Shown here piece after piece: positions 8,403 to 19,899 of a stretch of 64,000 bases of DNA. This DNA is from Lysobacter sp. (lineage in GTDB: Bacteria > Pseudomonadota > Gammaproteobacteria > Xanthomonadales > Xanthomonadaceae), in assembly GCA_013141175.1 (NCBI GenBank), contig JABFRN010000001.1, positions 1,441,444-1,505,443 on the forward strand, written 5' to 3'. Within the stretch, counting starts at the first letter, position 1. The number at the start of each line of letters is the position of its first letter. The notes under the pieces are model-generated. The model saw only the letters and a list, made by a program, of their open reading frames with translations. It was not told the origin of the DNA and ran no database searches. Both the position numbers and the translations under genes were made by a program.

Positions 8403-8909
8403 TCAGTTCGCGATCACCCGCAGCACGCAGACGTGGGTGATTTTCGCGGCCGGTTCGTCGGCTTCGCCCCGGGTGTGGACGGTCAGCGACAGTCCGTCGC
8501 GCTCGAAGCTTTCGTGGACGATGCGGCCGTGTTCGCCGTAGCAGGTCTCGTGCTCGAAGCCCATCGCGACGAGTTCGGCCGCGAAACGGGGGTAGTCGAA
8601 GCCGCAGATGGCGGACGCGGACGGATAGGTGCCGCTGCGGTCCGGCCGGAATGCCAGTTCGAAGCTCGGGCCATAGGCGCCATCCGGGTCCAGTTCGATC
8701 GACGACCACCATTCGCGGTTGAGGCGTTCGCCGAAGCCGAGCCGGCCCTCGTCGGACACGAACTCCACCTCGAAGGCGCGACGTATCCGCGATGCGCTGA
8801 AGTCCTGGATGTCGCGGCTGTCGCGGATCAGCGTCAGCAGCCGTTCGAGCAGCGCCTCCGCAGTGTGGGTGGGTGGCGAGATGGGCTCGGCGCTCATCGG
8901 GGGGGGCAT
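8403..8909 (-). CDS. Immunity-like protein without signal peptide, paralogue of the lipoprotein at 10752-11372
   Basis: A 168-residue protein of unrecognised family. From residue 58 on it is clearly homologous to the lipoprotein upstream of the effector gene: shared blocks include GFGERL, WWSSIELDP, YTRGEAD/HTRGEAD and KITHACV/KITHVCV. No signal peptide or lipobox is seen, so it would stay in the cytoplasm unless the start is elsewhere. AGGAAG precedes the first ATG. It is the last gene of a minus-strand trio with the XVIPCD effector in the middle, so a role as a second (cytoplasmic or decayed) immunity protein is plausible but unproven. Confidence 0.72.
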   Translation of the reverse strand: MPPPMSAEPISPPTHTAEALLERLLTLIRDSRDIQDFSASRIRRAFEVEFVSDEGRLGFGERLNREWWSSIELDPDGAYGPSFELAFRPDRSGTYPSASAICGFDYPRFAAELVAMGFEHETCYGEHGRIVHESFERDGLSLTVHTRGEADEPAAKITHVCVLRVIAN

Positions 8910-9174
8910 GACGGCTTCCTGTGGTCGGCTGCGGGCGGCGTTCGGCGGTCGTCCGCACAGGGTCCCGGCTCGACGAGGCCGGCGATGGCGCGGGCCGACG
9001 ATCGGTCACGGGCGTCCCTGTGCAATGACCTGCGCGGAATATACGCGGATCGCGGGCGCGCTGACGACCACGCTTGCGTAGAACATGACCCGGGTCCCAA
9101 CCCGTCTCCGGCTGCGCTTCGCCGGGACGACGACGGCGCTGCGGCCGTCGTCGTTCAATCCTGCCGCAGCGCGA

Positions 9175-10692
9175 TCAGCGTGACGGTCCGGACGCTTCCT
9201 GCACCGGCTTGTCCTGCTGGGCGGACAGGTTGCGCGCCAGTTGTTCGTTCTGCGCCGGCTGCAGCGTGTCGAGTTTCTGCTGTGCGGCGCCCAGATCGGT
9301 CTTCGCGGCCTCGGCGACCGGCAGCGGCGTCGACATGCGTGCGCCGGGATCGGTGAGTGCGCCCTGCACCGCGATCAGGTCGGTGCGGCGATCATTGAGC
9401 ACGACATGGTCGGGCGTGATCTGCTGGGCGGCTGCATGCAGCGCGACGCCGGTGGCGACCCGCTGGCGATCCGGACCGAAGGCATCGGCGGGGATGTTGG
9501 GCGAACGGTCGATCGCGTCCATCGCCTGACGCACCGCAGGATGGGTCTGCTGTTCGACCGGCGCCTGCACGGTCGGCAATGCGTTGGGCATCGTGACCGG
9601 CACATGCGCGTGGGTGGTGATGGTGTGATCGAGATTGCCGGCGGTCGGCGGGGTGGTGGAGCTGTCGAAGTAGGGTTGCCGACCGGCGGCGGCGCCAAGA
9701 TTCAGGCCATTGCGCTCCAGCTGCGCTTCGGTCACGCCGAGCGCGGTCATGTTGAGCGTCAGCTGCGGCGTGAGGCCGGCGGCGGTATGCGTCGGGGCAT
9801 TCGCGCGTTCGACCTGGGCGACGAAGCTCACCAGGTTGGTGGCGTAGTAGTTCTGATAGTTGGAATCGCCGTTGTGACCGAGCCGGGCGGAGGCGGCGGA
9901 CTGATCGAAGTAATGCGTGCCCATCGCAGCCGTATTCGTCGCATTCGGGGTCATGCTCATGTCGGCGTTGAGCGTCAGTCCGGCACGCAGCGCATAGGTG
10001 TCCGGCGTGGCCGCCGTGGCGGGCACGGCCGGCGTGGTGCCGGTGGCGGGCGTGCCGGGGGTCGCGGGCGTACCCGGCGTCACGGTGATGAAATCGCCCA
10101 TCCGTCCCGGGCTGGCGCGATAGATGTCTTCCAGACTCGGCGTGGGATTGGTGCTGCGCACCATGCCCACCGTGGCGTTGAAGCCGCCGATATGCGCGGT
10201 GGCCTCGTCGTTGCGGTTGACCGCGAGCATCGTGCTCAGCGGCGCGGTGTAATCGTGGACGGCCGTGGCGCTCTGGCCGATGCGATTGACGTCGGTCGAC
10301 AACGTGGCGAGCGCGGCGGCGGTGGTCGGGCGGTTGATCGCATGCTGGGTTTCGTGGCCCAGCACGAAGGTCAACTCGGCGGGGTTGAAGCGCGCCCCGG
10401 GCGGTGAAGCAGGCGTGGTCATGCTGGTCGCGGGCAATTCCATCGTGCCGCTGGTGGGATTGAACTGGCCGCCCGCATTGGTTCCGACCGGCAACAGCGC
10501 GAATGCGCGCAGTTCGCCTGCGGCGACCGCGGTGTTGATCTGGTTGATGAGCGCCGGCGAATTCTGCAGCGCGTTGGAGAAATTGGTCTGCTGGTCAGCA
10601 GTGAGCGAAGCGTTGAACGTGGTGACCAGCGCCTGCGCCTGCGTACTGAGCGTGGGCGGGGTGGCGGCGGCGGCGGGAACGGGTGTGGCCAT
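9175..10692 (-). CDS. Putative type IV secretion effector: HExxH zincin-like domain plus C-terminal XVIPCD
   Basis: A 505-residue protein. Near the N-terminus is HETQH (113-117) in the context ELTFVLGHETQHAIN, followed by NDEATAH (161-167), the pattern of a zinc metallopeptidase with a downstream Glu ligand. Residues 205-230 are a Pro/Thr-rich linker. Residues 384-462 (HPAVRQAMDAID, FGPDRQRVATGVA, DHVVL, LIAVQG, DPGAR) match the XVIPCD, the domain that docks X-Tfe antibacterial toxins to the VirD4 coupling protein of the Xanthomonadaceae T4SS, and a Gln-rich tail follows. There is no signal peptide, as expected. GGAGG lies nine bases before the ATG. Immunity-like paralogues flank it. No T4SS structural gene is in this window. 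Confidence 0.82.
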   Translation of the reverse strand: MATPVPAAAATPPTLSTQAQALVTTFNASLTADQQTNFSNALQNSPALINQINTAVAAGELRAFALLPVGTNAGGQFNPTSGTMELPATSMTTPASPPGARFNPAELTFVLGHETQHAINRPTTAAALATLSTDVNRIGQSATAVHDYTAPLSTMLAVNRNDEATAHIGGFNATVGMVRSTNPTPSLEDIYRASPGRMGDFITVTPGTPATPGTPATGTTPAVPATAATPDTYALRAGLTLNADMSMTPNATNTAAMGTHYFDQSAASARLGHNGDSNYQNYYATNLVSFVAQVERANAPTHTAAGLTPQLTLNMTALGVTEAQLERNGLNLGAAAGRQPYFDSSTTPPTAGNLDHTITTHAHVPVTMPNALPTVQAPVEQQTHPAVRQAMDAIDRSPNIPADAFGPDRQRVATGVALHAAAQQITPDHVVLNDRRTDLIAVQGALTDPGARMSTPLPVAEAAKTDLGAAQQKLDTLQPAQNEQLARNLSAQQDKPVQEASGPSR

Positions 10693-10751
10693 CGGGAAAA
10701 TCCTCCATGCGCCCGGCGGGTTCGACCGCGCGGGCGGAACTTACGACACGA

Positions 10752-11372
10752 TCAGTTGATCAGGACCATCTGCACGCAGGCATGGGTGATCTTCTCGGGC
10801 GGGGTATCGGCTTCGCCGCGCGTGTACACGGTGACGGTCAGGCCTTCGCGCTGGAACAGATCGTGGATGACGCGGTTGTGCTCGGCGCGATAGGTCTCGC
10901 GGCTGAACCCCATCTTCTGCAGTTCGGCGGCGAAACGGTCGAAATCGACCTTGCAGATGTCGGTGAACGGCGGATAGGAGCCGGCCTGGTCGGGACGGAA
11001 GCTGAATTCGACGCGCGCGCCGTAGGGATGGTTCGGATCGAGTTCGATCGACGACCACCAGTCGCGGGTCAGGCGTTCGCCGAAACCGGAACGGCCGGAG
11101 GCGACGGCGAATTCCACGCCGAAGGTGTGCTGCAGGCGCTCGGTGGTGATGTCCTGGACGGTCTTGCTGCCGTGGATCAGTTCGAGCAGCCGCAGCAGCG
11201 ACTGTTCGGCATCGAGTCGGGGCGAAAATGCCTGCGATGCGGTGGCGGTGGATGTCATGGCGGGGGTCTCCTTGATGGAACCGGGCGAAGCGGAGCTGTC
11301 GGGGGATGGGGCATGCGCACAGGCGGCAAGGCCGAGCGCGGCGAACAGAGCGGAAAGCCGGTGGGCCGACAT
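10752..11372 (-). CDS. Putative lipoprotein immunity protein for the adjacent T4SS effector
   Basis: A 206-residue protein with a lipoprotein signal: hydrophobic segment LFAALGLAAC and lipobox Cys18, followed by a Ser/Pro-rich linker. The globular part (about 55-206) is homologous to the protein at 8403-8909. It is encoded directly upstream of the effector on the same strand, 59 bp away, as is usual for X-Tfi immunity lipoproteins that protect the periplasm from X-Tfe toxins. The pairing is inferred from gene order and topology; the fold is not recognised. Confidence 0.75.
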   Translation of the reverse strand: MSAHRLSALFAALGLAACAHAPSPDSSASPGSIKETPAMTSTATASQAFSPRLDAEQSLLRLLELIHGSKTVQDITTERLQHTFGVEFAVASGRSGFGERLTRDWWSSIELDPNHPYGARVEFSFRPDQAGSYPPFTDICKVDFDRFAAELQKMGFSRETYRAEHNRVIHDLFQREGLTVTVYTRGEADTPPEKITHACVQMVLIN

Positions 11373-11626
11373 CGGGGGATGTCCTTGGTTGGGGCGGCGG
11401 ATTGAACTATACGCCTGGGCGAAACGGGGGCCACTGCCGTGTGGGTCGGGTGCGGTCCCTGCTGCGTTTCTGACGTGTCTCCGGTATCAACGCGAACGAG
11501 GGCTCGCAGGGGTCACGCCCCGGGCGCGGACCTGGACAGGCATGAAGCGCCGCACCGACAGCGGACGTGATCTCGGTCAAAGCGGCGCCCCGGCGACCGG
11601 GCCATCATCGTTGCACAGGGGGCTGT

Positions 11627-13315
<1,689 letters not shown>

Positions 13316-13332
13316 AAGAATCAAGTCTGACT

Positions 13333-14196
13333 CTAGCGCAGCCACGTCTCTCTAGATGGCTTGTACTCTACGCACCATGCGAAAGCGGATCTCGGCAACG
13401 GTACGCGCGCATTAGCGTTGTATACGATTAAAAAATCGTTGCCGAGTGGTACGGGGTCGTCCTGAACCCTCATCATCGAGTGGATGACTGCCGAAATGCG
13501 ATCCGCGCCGGGCGCGGAAAAGAAATCCGTTTCGATAGGACTATTGTTGTGATTGCACAACGTGTCTCGATAGAAATTAATCGTACGACCCGGAGGTTCT
13601 CTTGGCGTGCTCACCGGCACTGCGGCTCTTCCAATAGGAAGCACTGCCTTCGCGAAAAGCGGGACGGCATTCACGTCCTGTAGTCGGGGCATCCAGTTGT
13701 TGAATGCTTCGCCGGAATTGAGCAGGATAACGACCGCATCTTTATCGTCTATTCCTATAGAATCCTTTTCACTTATCTTCTTGAGCTTACTGTTCAGAGC
13801 AGTCGTGATTCTCGTGAGAAATCGGTCTTCGTCAAATCGTTGACATTCGCCAGCTTCAATTCTCTTGAAATATCCAGCTTTTCCCTCGTCCCCCGCTGTC
13901 GCGCAGACCGCTTCAAACCATACCCCAACGCCTCCTACCTTGGAAAAGAACTCCAGTCCTTTATCGCTGATCTTTTCAATCTCAAAGTCATGCTTCGACA
14001 ACGCTACGCAGGAAAGCATTTCCCAATAACGCTCCGGAAGGTGCTTTCTCGCATCGCGTGTGAAATTCTTATCGGCATGTTTGTGGTAATCCTGATAGAG
14101 CTCCTCCAGCCTGTCCTTGATGTGCGCAAGTTCCGGCTCGCGTCTGATTCGCGAATAAAATTCGCAACTATCCCCATCCATGAAGAAACTGGGCAT
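13333..14196 (-). CDS. Low-GC gene of unknown function directly downstream of hslU
   Basis: A 287-residue protein that I do not recognise. The frame reaches back to a GTG/ATG that overlaps the hslU stop, but ATG 14196 has an excellent GGAGG five bases upstream and is preferred. The N-terminal half is helical and charged (ELAHIKDRLEELYQDYHKHAD). No signal peptide, membrane helix or catalytic motif stands out. Base composition is clearly more AT-rich than hslU, with different codon use, which suggests recent acquisition. Its end lies 17 bp from the end of gspE. It is probably co-transcribed with hslVU. Confidence 0.7.
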   Translation of the reverse strand: MPSFFMDGDSCEFYSRIRREPELAHIKDRLEELYQDYHKHADKNFTRDARKHLPERYWEMLSCVALSKHDFEIEKISDKGLEFFSKVGGVGVWFEAVCATAGDEGKAGYFKRIEAGECQRFDEDRFLTRITTALNSKLKKISEKDSIGIDDKDAVVILLNSGEAFNNWMPRLQDVNAVPLFAKAVLPIGRAAVPVSTPREPPGRTINFYRDTLCNHNNSPIETDFFSAPGADRISAVIHSMMRVQDDPVPLGNDFLIVYNANARVPLPRSAFAWCVEYKPSRETWLR

Positions 14197-14210
14197 GCCG
14201 GCCTCCAGCA

Positions 14211-15614
14211 TCACAAGATGTAGCGCGACAGATCCGGATCCTTCACCAGTTCGCCGAGATGCGCATCGACGTAGGCGCGGTCGATCTCGACCTGCGCACC
14301 GCCGCGATCCGGGGCTTCGAAGCTGAGCGTGTCGAGCAGGCGTTCGAGGATAGTGTGCAGTCGCCGCGCACCGATGTTCTCCTGGCGCTCGTTGACGATC
14401 GTCGCGATCTCGGCGAGACGGTCGATGGCATCGGGCGCGAAGCGCAATTCGACGCCCTCGGTCTTCAGCAGTTCGACGTATTGCAGCGTGAGCGAGGCCT
14501 TCGGTTCGGTGAGGATACGGACGAAGTCGTCCTTGCCGAGCGCGCTCAGTTCGACCCGGATCGGAAAGCGGCCCTGCAGTTCGGGAATCAGATCGCTGGG
14601 TTTGGCCAGATGGAACGCGCCGCTGGCGATGAACAGGATGTGGTCGGTCTTCACCGAGCCGTATTTGGTGCTGACGGTGGAGCCTTCGACCAGCGGCAGC
14701 AGATCGCGCTGCACGCCTTCGCGGCTGACATCGGCGCCGTGGCTGTCGGAGCGCTTGGCGACCTTGTCGATCTCGTCGATGAACACGATGCCGTGCTGTT
14801 CGCAGGCGTCGATGGCCGCTTCGCGCACATCGTCCTCGTTGACGAGTTTTCCGGCTTCCTCCTCGATCAGCTGCACGCGCGCGGCGCGCACCGTGAGTTT
14901 GCGGGTGTGGGTCTTGCTGCCGGCGAGATTGGAGAACATCTGCCGCAGCTGCTGACCCATGTCCTCCATGCCCGGCGGCGCCATGATGTCGACGCCGACG
15001 TTGACCTCGGTTTCGATCTCGATCCCGCGGTCGTCCAGCGCGCCTTCGCGCAACTGCTTGCGGAGCTTCTGGCGGGTGTCGTTGGCTTTGTCCTGTGTCT
15101 CGCCGCTGCCGACATCGAGCGTGCCGGTCGCGGCGCCCGACTCCGCGCCGAAGCCGAAACCACCGCTGGGCTGGCGTCGCGGCAACAGCGCATCGAGGAT
15201 GCGCTCTTCGGCGCTCGCCTCGGCCTGCGCGCGCACGCGCGCCTTGGCCTGTTCGCGATACATCTTCACGGCGGTGTCGACCAGATCGCGCACGATCTGC
15301 TCGACATCCTTGCCGACGTAACCCACTTCGGTGAAGCGCGTGGCCTCGACCTTCACGAACGGCGCGTTGGCCAGCGTCGCCAGCCGGCGCGCAATCTCGG
15401 TCTTGCCGACGCCGGTCGGACCGATCATCAGGATGTTCTTCGGCATCACTTCATCGCGCAGCGCATCGTCGAGCTGCATCCGCCGCCAGCGGTTGCGCAG
15501 CGCGATCGCGACCGCGCGCTTCGCGGCGCCCTGGCCGATGATGTGGCGGTCGAGTTCCTGCACGATTTCGCGCGGAGTCATCGTGCTGTTGGCGTATTCG
15601 GGTTTGCTGGGCAT
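14211..15614 (-). CDS. hslU: ATP-dependent protease ATPase subunit HslU
   Basis: A 467-residue AAA+ unfoldase that forms the HslUV (ClpYQ) protease with HslV. Walker A is GPTGVGKT (65-72), the family [14 protein letters not shown] block follows it, Walker B is GIVFIDEID, and the C-terminus ends in the HslV-activating tail DLSRYIL. The reading frame continues upstream past hslV, but the ATG at 15614 begins the standard [11 protein letters not shown] region. It follows hslV by 140 bp; the gap contains a GC-rich repeat. The foreign gene abuts its stop. Confidence 0.96.
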   Translation of the reverse strand: MPSKPEYANSTMTPREIVQELDRHIIGQGAAKRAVAIALRNRWRRMQLDDALRDEVMPKNILMIGPTGVGKTEIARRLATLANAPFVKVEATRFTEVGYVGKDVEQIVRDLVDTAVKMYREQAKARVRAQAEASAEERILDALLPRRQPSGGFGFGAESGAATGTLDVGSGETQDKANDTRQKLRKQLREGALDDRGIEIETEVNVGVDIMAPPGMEDMGQQLRQMFSNLAGSKTHTRKLTVRAARVQLIEEEAGKLVNEDDVREAAIDACEQHGIVFIDEIDKVAKRSDSHGADVSREGVQRDLLPLVEGSTVSTKYGSVKTDHILFIASGAFHLAKPSDLIPELQGRFPIRVELSALGKDDFVRILTEPKASLTLQYVELLKTEGVELRFAPDAIDRLAEIATIVNERQENIGARRLHTILERLLDTLSFEAPDRGGAQVEIDRAYVDAHLGELVKDPDLSRYIL

Positions 15615-15754
15615 GGTTTGGATTCTGTAGGAGCGATGTAGGTCGGGCCCTGGCCCGACATTGCGATCTTTCAATTCGCCTCGCAACTGTGGCGGAGCGG
15701 TTTCGATGATTGCGATTTGGTCTGATCTGCCGTGATGGCGGGCCGGGGCCCGCC

Positions 15755-16303
15755 CTACAACTCTTCTACGACGATATTGCGGTTGGTGTAGATGCACACG
15801 TCGCCGGCGATCTTGAGCGATTCGACCGCGATGTCGTGCGCGTTCAGCTCGGTATGCGCCAGCAGCGCGCGCGCGGCGGACAGCGCATACATGCCGCCGG
15901 AGCCGATCGCGACCAGACCGTCTTCGGGTTCGATCACATCGCCGGTGCCGCTGATGATCAGCGAGGCGTCCTTGTCTGCCACCACCAGCAGCGCTTCGAG
16001 CTTGCCGAAGCGGCGTTCGGTGCGCCAATCCTTCGCCAGCTCGACCGCGGCGCGGGTCAGCTGGCCGTGTTTCTCCAGCTTCGATTCGAACAGCTCGAAC
16101 AGCGTGAACGCATCGGCGGCGGCACCGGCGAAACCGGCCAGCACCTGACCGTCGCGGCCGAGCCGGCGCACTTTGCGCGCGTTCGATTTCATCACCGTGT
16201 GGCCCAGCGTGACCTGGCCGTCTCCGGCGACGACGACGCGGCCGTTGCGGCGCACCGACACGATGGTGGTGGCGTAGAAGACGTTGGCTTTGTGCGGGTC
16301 CAT
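15755..16303 (-). CDS. hslV: ATP-dependent protease peptidase subunit HslV
   Basis: A 182-residue threonine peptidase of the proteasome beta fold. After removal of the N-terminal propeptide the catalytic Thr would be exposed in TTIVSVRR. The blocks [12 protein letters not shown] and [16 protein letters not shown] are characteristic. The frame extends upstream through repeat sequence, but ATG 16303 with AGGAAG before it is the normal start. It lies upstream of hslU on the same strand. Confidence 0.96.
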   Translation of the reverse strand: MDPHKANVFYATTIVSVRRNGRVVVAGDGQVTLGHTVMKSNARKVRRLGRDGQVLAGFAGAAADAFTLFELFESKLEKHGQLTRAAVELAKDWRTERRFGKLEALLVVADKDASLIISGTGDVIEPEDGLVAIGSGGMYALSAARALLAHTELNAHDIAVESLKIAGDVCIYTNRNIVVEEL

Positions 16304-16423
16304 GGAACTTCCTGCGGTGCGAAGCGGGCGTTCAACGGTTGTGGGGGCCGGGCTTGGCCGGCGCAAGGGGTGACGAACGGCCCATCCAGCGCTCTGGTAT
16401 CCGGCGTGGGGATGCCGGGAGCG

Positions 16424-16622
16424 CCCCTCATCCGCCCTTCGGGCACCTTCTCCCCGCATGGCGGGGAGAAGGCAGGCATCGTGTCCGCCGTGAGCCAAGG
16501 AAAGAAGCAACGGAATGAATGAAGCGCGCTTGCTTCTGTTGCTCCACACATCGCGGGGAGTGCTGTTCGATGTCCTTCTCCCCGCCATGCGGGGAGAAGG
16601 TGGCCGAAGGCCGGATGAGGGG
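16424..16622. repeat. Pair of inverted 49-bp repeats between xerC and hslV
   Basis: Bases 16424-16472 (CCCCTCATCCGCCCTTCGGG onward) recur in opposite orientation at 16574-16622, separated by about 100 bp. Each copy is itself a hairpin around TTCTCCCCGC/GCGGGGAGAA. A related copy lies at 52699-52746. This is the common Xanthomonadaceae intergenic repeat type. It may end xerC-to-hslV read-through or stabilise transcripts. Confidence 0.88.
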
Positions 16623-16666
16623 AACGGCCAAACAGATTCTCAACCGACTGGCATTCGCTCCACGGC

Positions 16667-17554
16667 TCAGGTTTTGCGCTTCGCGCGAGGATGCGCGCCG
16701 TCGTAGACCTTGGCCAGATGCTGGTAATCCAGATGCGTGTAGATCTGGGTGGTGGCGATGTCGGCGTGGCCGAGCAGCTCCTGCACGCCGCGCAGATCGC
16801 CGGAGGACTCCAGCACATGGCTGGCGAAGGAATGCCGCAACAGATGCGGATGCACGCGTTTGAACAGTCCCTGGCGCTGCGCGAGCTGGCGCAGGCGGAT
16901 CTGCACCGCGCGCGGGGTGATCGTCGCGCCGCCGCGACCGGGAAACACCGGCGTATCGGGCTGCCCCCGCGACTCGCCGCGCCAGTCGCCGAGCGCTTTG
17001 CGCGCGTGCGAACCGACCGGCACGCTGCGCTGTTTGCTGCCTTTGCCCAGGACCGTCACCAGGCCGTCGGCGAGGTCCAGATCGCGCCAGCGCAATGCGC
17101 ACAATTCGCTCAGGCGCAGACCGGAGCTGTAGAACAGTTCGAGGATCGCGCGGTCGCGTATGCCCAGCGGTACGTCGGTCGGCAACTCGACCAGTTGCAC
17201 CGCTTCGTCGACATCCAGCACCTGCGGCAGTTTGCGCGGCGCCTTCGGCGCGCGGATGCCGGCGGCGGGACTGGCGACGACACGGCCGTGCTTCAACAGC
17301 CATTGATAGAAACTGCGGCAGGCCGACAAGCGACGCTGCAGGCTCTTCGGCGACAGGCCGCGACGGTGCTCGGCGGCGATGAACGCGCGCAGCTGTTCGG
17401 TGTGCACGGTCGCGAGATCGTCGACGCCCTGTTCCGCTGTCCACGCCACCAGCGCATCGAGATCGCGACGATAGGCGTCGAGCGTGTGCGCGGACATGCG
17501 CCGCTCGACCTGCAGATGCGAGAGGAAATCCTCGACGTGCAGCGAGACGGTCAC
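16667..17554 (-). CDS. xerC: Tyrosine recombinase XerC
   Basis: A 295-residue site-specific recombinase for chromosome dimer resolution at dif, acting with XerD. Catalytic residues are visible: Arg147 in SGLRLSEL, Lys171, HxLR as His237/Arg240, His263 in LLGHAD and nucleophile Tyr272 in IYTHLD. The start is GTG 17554, whose GTGA overlaps the stop of the small membrane-protein gene. Size and position (dapF-DUF484-xerC-hslV) match XerC rather than XerD. Confidence 0.94.
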   Translation of the reverse strand: MTVSLHVEDFLSHLQVERRMSAHTLDAYRRDLDALVAWTAEQGVDDLATVHTEQLRAFIAAEHRRGLSPKSLQRRLSACRSFYQWLLKHGRVVASPAAGIRAPKAPRKLPQVLDVDEAVQLVELPTDVPLGIRDRAILELFYSSGLRLSELCALRWRDLDLADGLVTVLGKGSKQRSVPVGSHARKALGDWRGESRGQPDTPVFPGRGGATITPRAVQIRLRQLAQRQGLFKRVHPHLLRHSFASHVLESSGDLRGVQELLGHADIATTQIYTHLDYQHLAKVYDGAHPRAKRKT

Positions 17555-17982
17555 AGCCGCGACCACGCCTGCATCAGACCGGCGACATGCACGATGCCGA
17601 AGACCAGGCAGATCGCGGAACTCCACCACCAGAACGCCGCGTCGGCGCGCGCGCCGATTGCCGCATACAGCAATCCGGCCAGGCCGCGCAGCGAATACAC
17701 GGCAGCGATGGCGCACAGGCCGATCCGCAGCAGCGGCAGTTCCGGAATCGCACCGGCGCCGGACAGCGCATACAGCGCCCAGACCGACAGCACCGCGACG
17801 ATCGCGGAAGTGATCGCCGTCGAACGCCAATCGCCGGCTTCGGCGAGCCTCACCATGCGCTCGCCCGCGCCGAAGAAGCGATACCACGATGCGCCGAACA
17901 CGATGCAGCCGACATGCAGCAGCGCGGCGATCGCACTCAGCGCGGCGCCAAGCATCAGCAGCGGATTGATGGCGGCTGCCAT
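17551..17982 (-). CDS. Four-helix membrane protein of unknown function
   Basis: A 143-residue protein with four hydrophobic segments (about 5-28, 53-75, 83-105 and 116-137) and few polar residues. It is translated in the run between the DUF484 gene and xerC and overlaps xerC by four bases. The family is not recognised. The position suggests co-expression only; no link with recombination or diaminopimelate synthesis is implied by its sequence. Confidence 0.72.
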   Translation of the reverse strand: MAAAINPLLMLGAALSAIAALLHVGCIVFGASWYRFFGAGERMVRLAEAGDWRSTAITSAIVAVLSVWALYALSGAGAIPELPLLRIGLCAIAAVYSLRGLAGLLYAAIGARADAAFWWWSSAICLVFGIVHVAGLMQAWSRL

Positions 17983-18000
17983 TCGGCGCGCCCTGCGGCG

Positions 18001-18696
18001 TCAGCCCTCGAACCGCCGCATCGCGGTGTCGAAGGCCTCGCCCATCATCCGCAGGAACAGCGTGCCCATGCCGGGGAAGAAGCGGTTCGCGTCGCGGCTG
18101 CCGACCGCGATCAGGCCGCGACCCGGCAACGGCAACAGTGCGCTGCTGGCCACGTCTTCGGCGCGCACGCCGTAGAGCAGCGCGTTCTTCTCGGGCTGCA
18201 GACGGCCGCAGATCGGCTCACCGTCCTTCAGGCAGTCGCGGAACGGTGCGAGGCGCGCGTCGTCTTCGGCAAGTGTCTGCAGCCAATCGGCGGCGTCCAG
18301 GCCTTCGACCGGCGCGAACAGCACCATCCGCACCAGATCGCCGTTGAAATCTTCTTCCAGACTCGCGGCCATCGCGCGGGCGGTATCGTCGGCGCGGTTC
18401 TGCTTCATCAACGCCAGCGTCAACTGGTGCGTGCGCACCGCCAGCCGTTCGTTTTCCTGCGCGTTGGCGAACAGTTCCTGCAGCCGTCGCGACAGTTCGC
18501 GATTCTTGTCACGGAGGATTTCCAGCTGGTAGCCGGCCAGCGACGCCGCCGAGCCCTGCTCGCGCGGCACCACCAGCGTCAACGCCAGATCGGGAAACTG
18601 CTGCAGGAAATTCGGATGCCGGCGCAGCCATGCGGCGATCTCGTGCGCGCCGAGTTTTTCCTGGGCCTTGTCGAATTTGTCGAACGTGTCGGTCAT
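18001..18696 (-). CDS. DUF484 family protein
   Basis: A 231-residue cytoplasmic protein. The N-terminal part shows the typical [18 protein letters not shown] block, followed by a helical coiled region ([19 protein letters not shown]), and the C-terminal half is a GAF-like domain ending [23 protein letters not shown]484 proteins are conserved between dapF and xerC in gammaproteobacteria, and their function is unknown. ATG 18696 overlaps the dapF stop (ATGA), which fixes the start. Confidence 0.9.
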   Translation of the reverse strand: MTDTFDKFDKAQEKLGAHEIAAWLRRHPNFLQQFPDLALTLVVPREQGSAASLAGYQLEILRDKNRELSRRLQELFANAQENERLAVRTHQLTLALMKQNRADDTARAMAASLEEDFNGDLVRMVLFAPVEGLDAADWLQTLAEDDARLAPFRDCLKDGEPICGRLQPEKNALLYGVRAEDVASSALLPLPGRGLIAVGSRDANRFFPGMGTLFLRMMGEAFDTAMRRFEG

Positions 18697-19562
18697 TGCC
18701 ACCATTCCCCTTCGAATACGAATGCGGCCGGGCCGGACATCGCGATCTGCGCGGTGTCGTCCGGCCAAGCGATGTGGAGCGTGCCGCCGGGCAGTTCGAC
18801 CGCGACCTCGCGATCGATACGGCCACGCCGCATCAGCACCGCCGCCGCCGCGCAGGCGCCGCTGCCGCAGGCCAGGGTTTCGCCGACGCCGCGCTCGAAC
18901 ACGCGCAGTCGGATGCGGTCGCGCGACACCACCTGCGCGAAACCGACATTGACCGATTCCGGAAACGCGTCATGCCGCTGCACGGCCGGGCCGAAGGTTG
19001 CGACCGGCGCGAGGTCGACATCGTCGACCTCGATCAATGCATGCGGATTGCCCATCGATACCGCGCCGATGTCCAGCCGTTCGCCGCCGAAGGTCAGCGC
19101 GTATGCGTCCTGCACCGTGTCGAAGCCGTGCAGCGGAATGCGCGCAGGCTCGAATTCCGGACGGCCCATGGCGATGCGGTAGTGATGGATGCCGAGCACG
19201 TCCACCGCATGCGTGCCGGTGGGGCTGTCGAGTTCGAAACGATCGGCGAGGCAGCGTTCGGGGTCGCGGGCGACGCTGTCGCGCAGCACCCACGCGGCGA
19301 TGCAGCGCGCACCGTTGCCGCACTGCTGCGAAGGCGAGCCGTCGGCGTTCCAGATCCGATACGACGCGGCGGCCTGCGCGGTGCGCGGTGGTTCGATGGT
19401 CAGGATCTGGTCGCAGCCGATACCGGTGTGGCGGTCGGCGAGCGCGCGGCAGAGCCCGGGGCCGGGCGGCGGGACATGACCGCGCAGGTCGATCACCACG
19501 AAATCGTTGCCCGCGCCGTGCATCTTGGTGAACGGCAAGGGCATGTGCCGCACTGCGTTCAT
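18693..19562 (-). CDS. dapF: Diaminopimelate epimerase
   Basis: A 289-residue PLP-independent racemase that makes meso-diaminopimelate from the LL form, for lysine and peptidoglycan. The two catalytic cysteines are Cys81 in CGNGARC and Cys232 in ACGSGACA. The N-terminal [15 protein letters not shown] block is diagnostic. Its stop overlaps the DUF484 start, and lptM lies just upstream. Confidence 0.96.
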   Translation of the reverse strand: MNAVRHMPLPFTKMHGAGNDFVVIDLRGHVPPPGPGLCRALADRHTGIGCDQILTIEPPRTAQAAASYRIWNADGSPSQQCGNGARCIAAWVLRDSVARDPERCLADRFELDSPTGTHAVDVLGIHHYRIAMGRPEFEPARIPLHGFDTVQDAYALTFGGERLDIGAVSMGNPHALIEVDDVDLAPVATFGPAVQRHDAFPESVNVGFAQVVSRDRIRLRVFERGVGETLACGSGACAAAAVLMRRGRIDREVAVELPGGTLHIAWPDDTAQIAMSGPAAFVFEGEWWQ

Positions 19563-19564
19563 GT

Positions 19565-19783
19565 TCAGCGCGCAGGCGTGCCGCTGGCGGGAGGTGGCGG
19601 CGGCGTGGCGGCGGGTGCAGGCGTGGCCTCGGGCGCAGGCTCCGGTACGGATGCCTCCGCCGGCACGGCGGTTTCGGCAGGCGCGTCGGGCAGCACCAGT
19701 GGGCCCTTGTTGCCGCAGCCGGACAGGGCCAGCGGCAATACGATCGCGAAAGCGGCGGTGGCGAGAGCGAGGCGTCGATTCAT
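19565..19783 (-). CDS. lptM: LPS translocon maturation chaperone LptM (YifL-type lipoprotein)
   Basis: A 72-residue lipoprotein. The signal ends in ALSGC (lipid-bearing Cys23) followed by the conserved GNKGPL, the hallmark of LptM, which assists LptD maturation in the outer membrane. The remainder is a long Pro/Ala/Glu-rich tail. The frame extends upstream, but [12 protein letters not shown] at 19783 is the natural signal-peptide start. It precedes dapF by 2 bp, the usual arrangement. Confidence 0.9.
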   Translation of the reverse strand: MNRRLALATAAFAIVLPLALSGCGNKGPLVLPDAPAETAVPAEASVPEPAPEATPAPAATPPPPPASGTPAR

Positions 19784-19899
19784 GCGCGCAGTGTAGCCGC
19801 CATGCCGCTTCGACGGAATGCAGGTGCGTTCAGCCGCGACGGAGGGCGGCACCGTCGCGTCTGCGCTGTCCGCGCGGCGTCGATGCCGATCCCTGCTCC

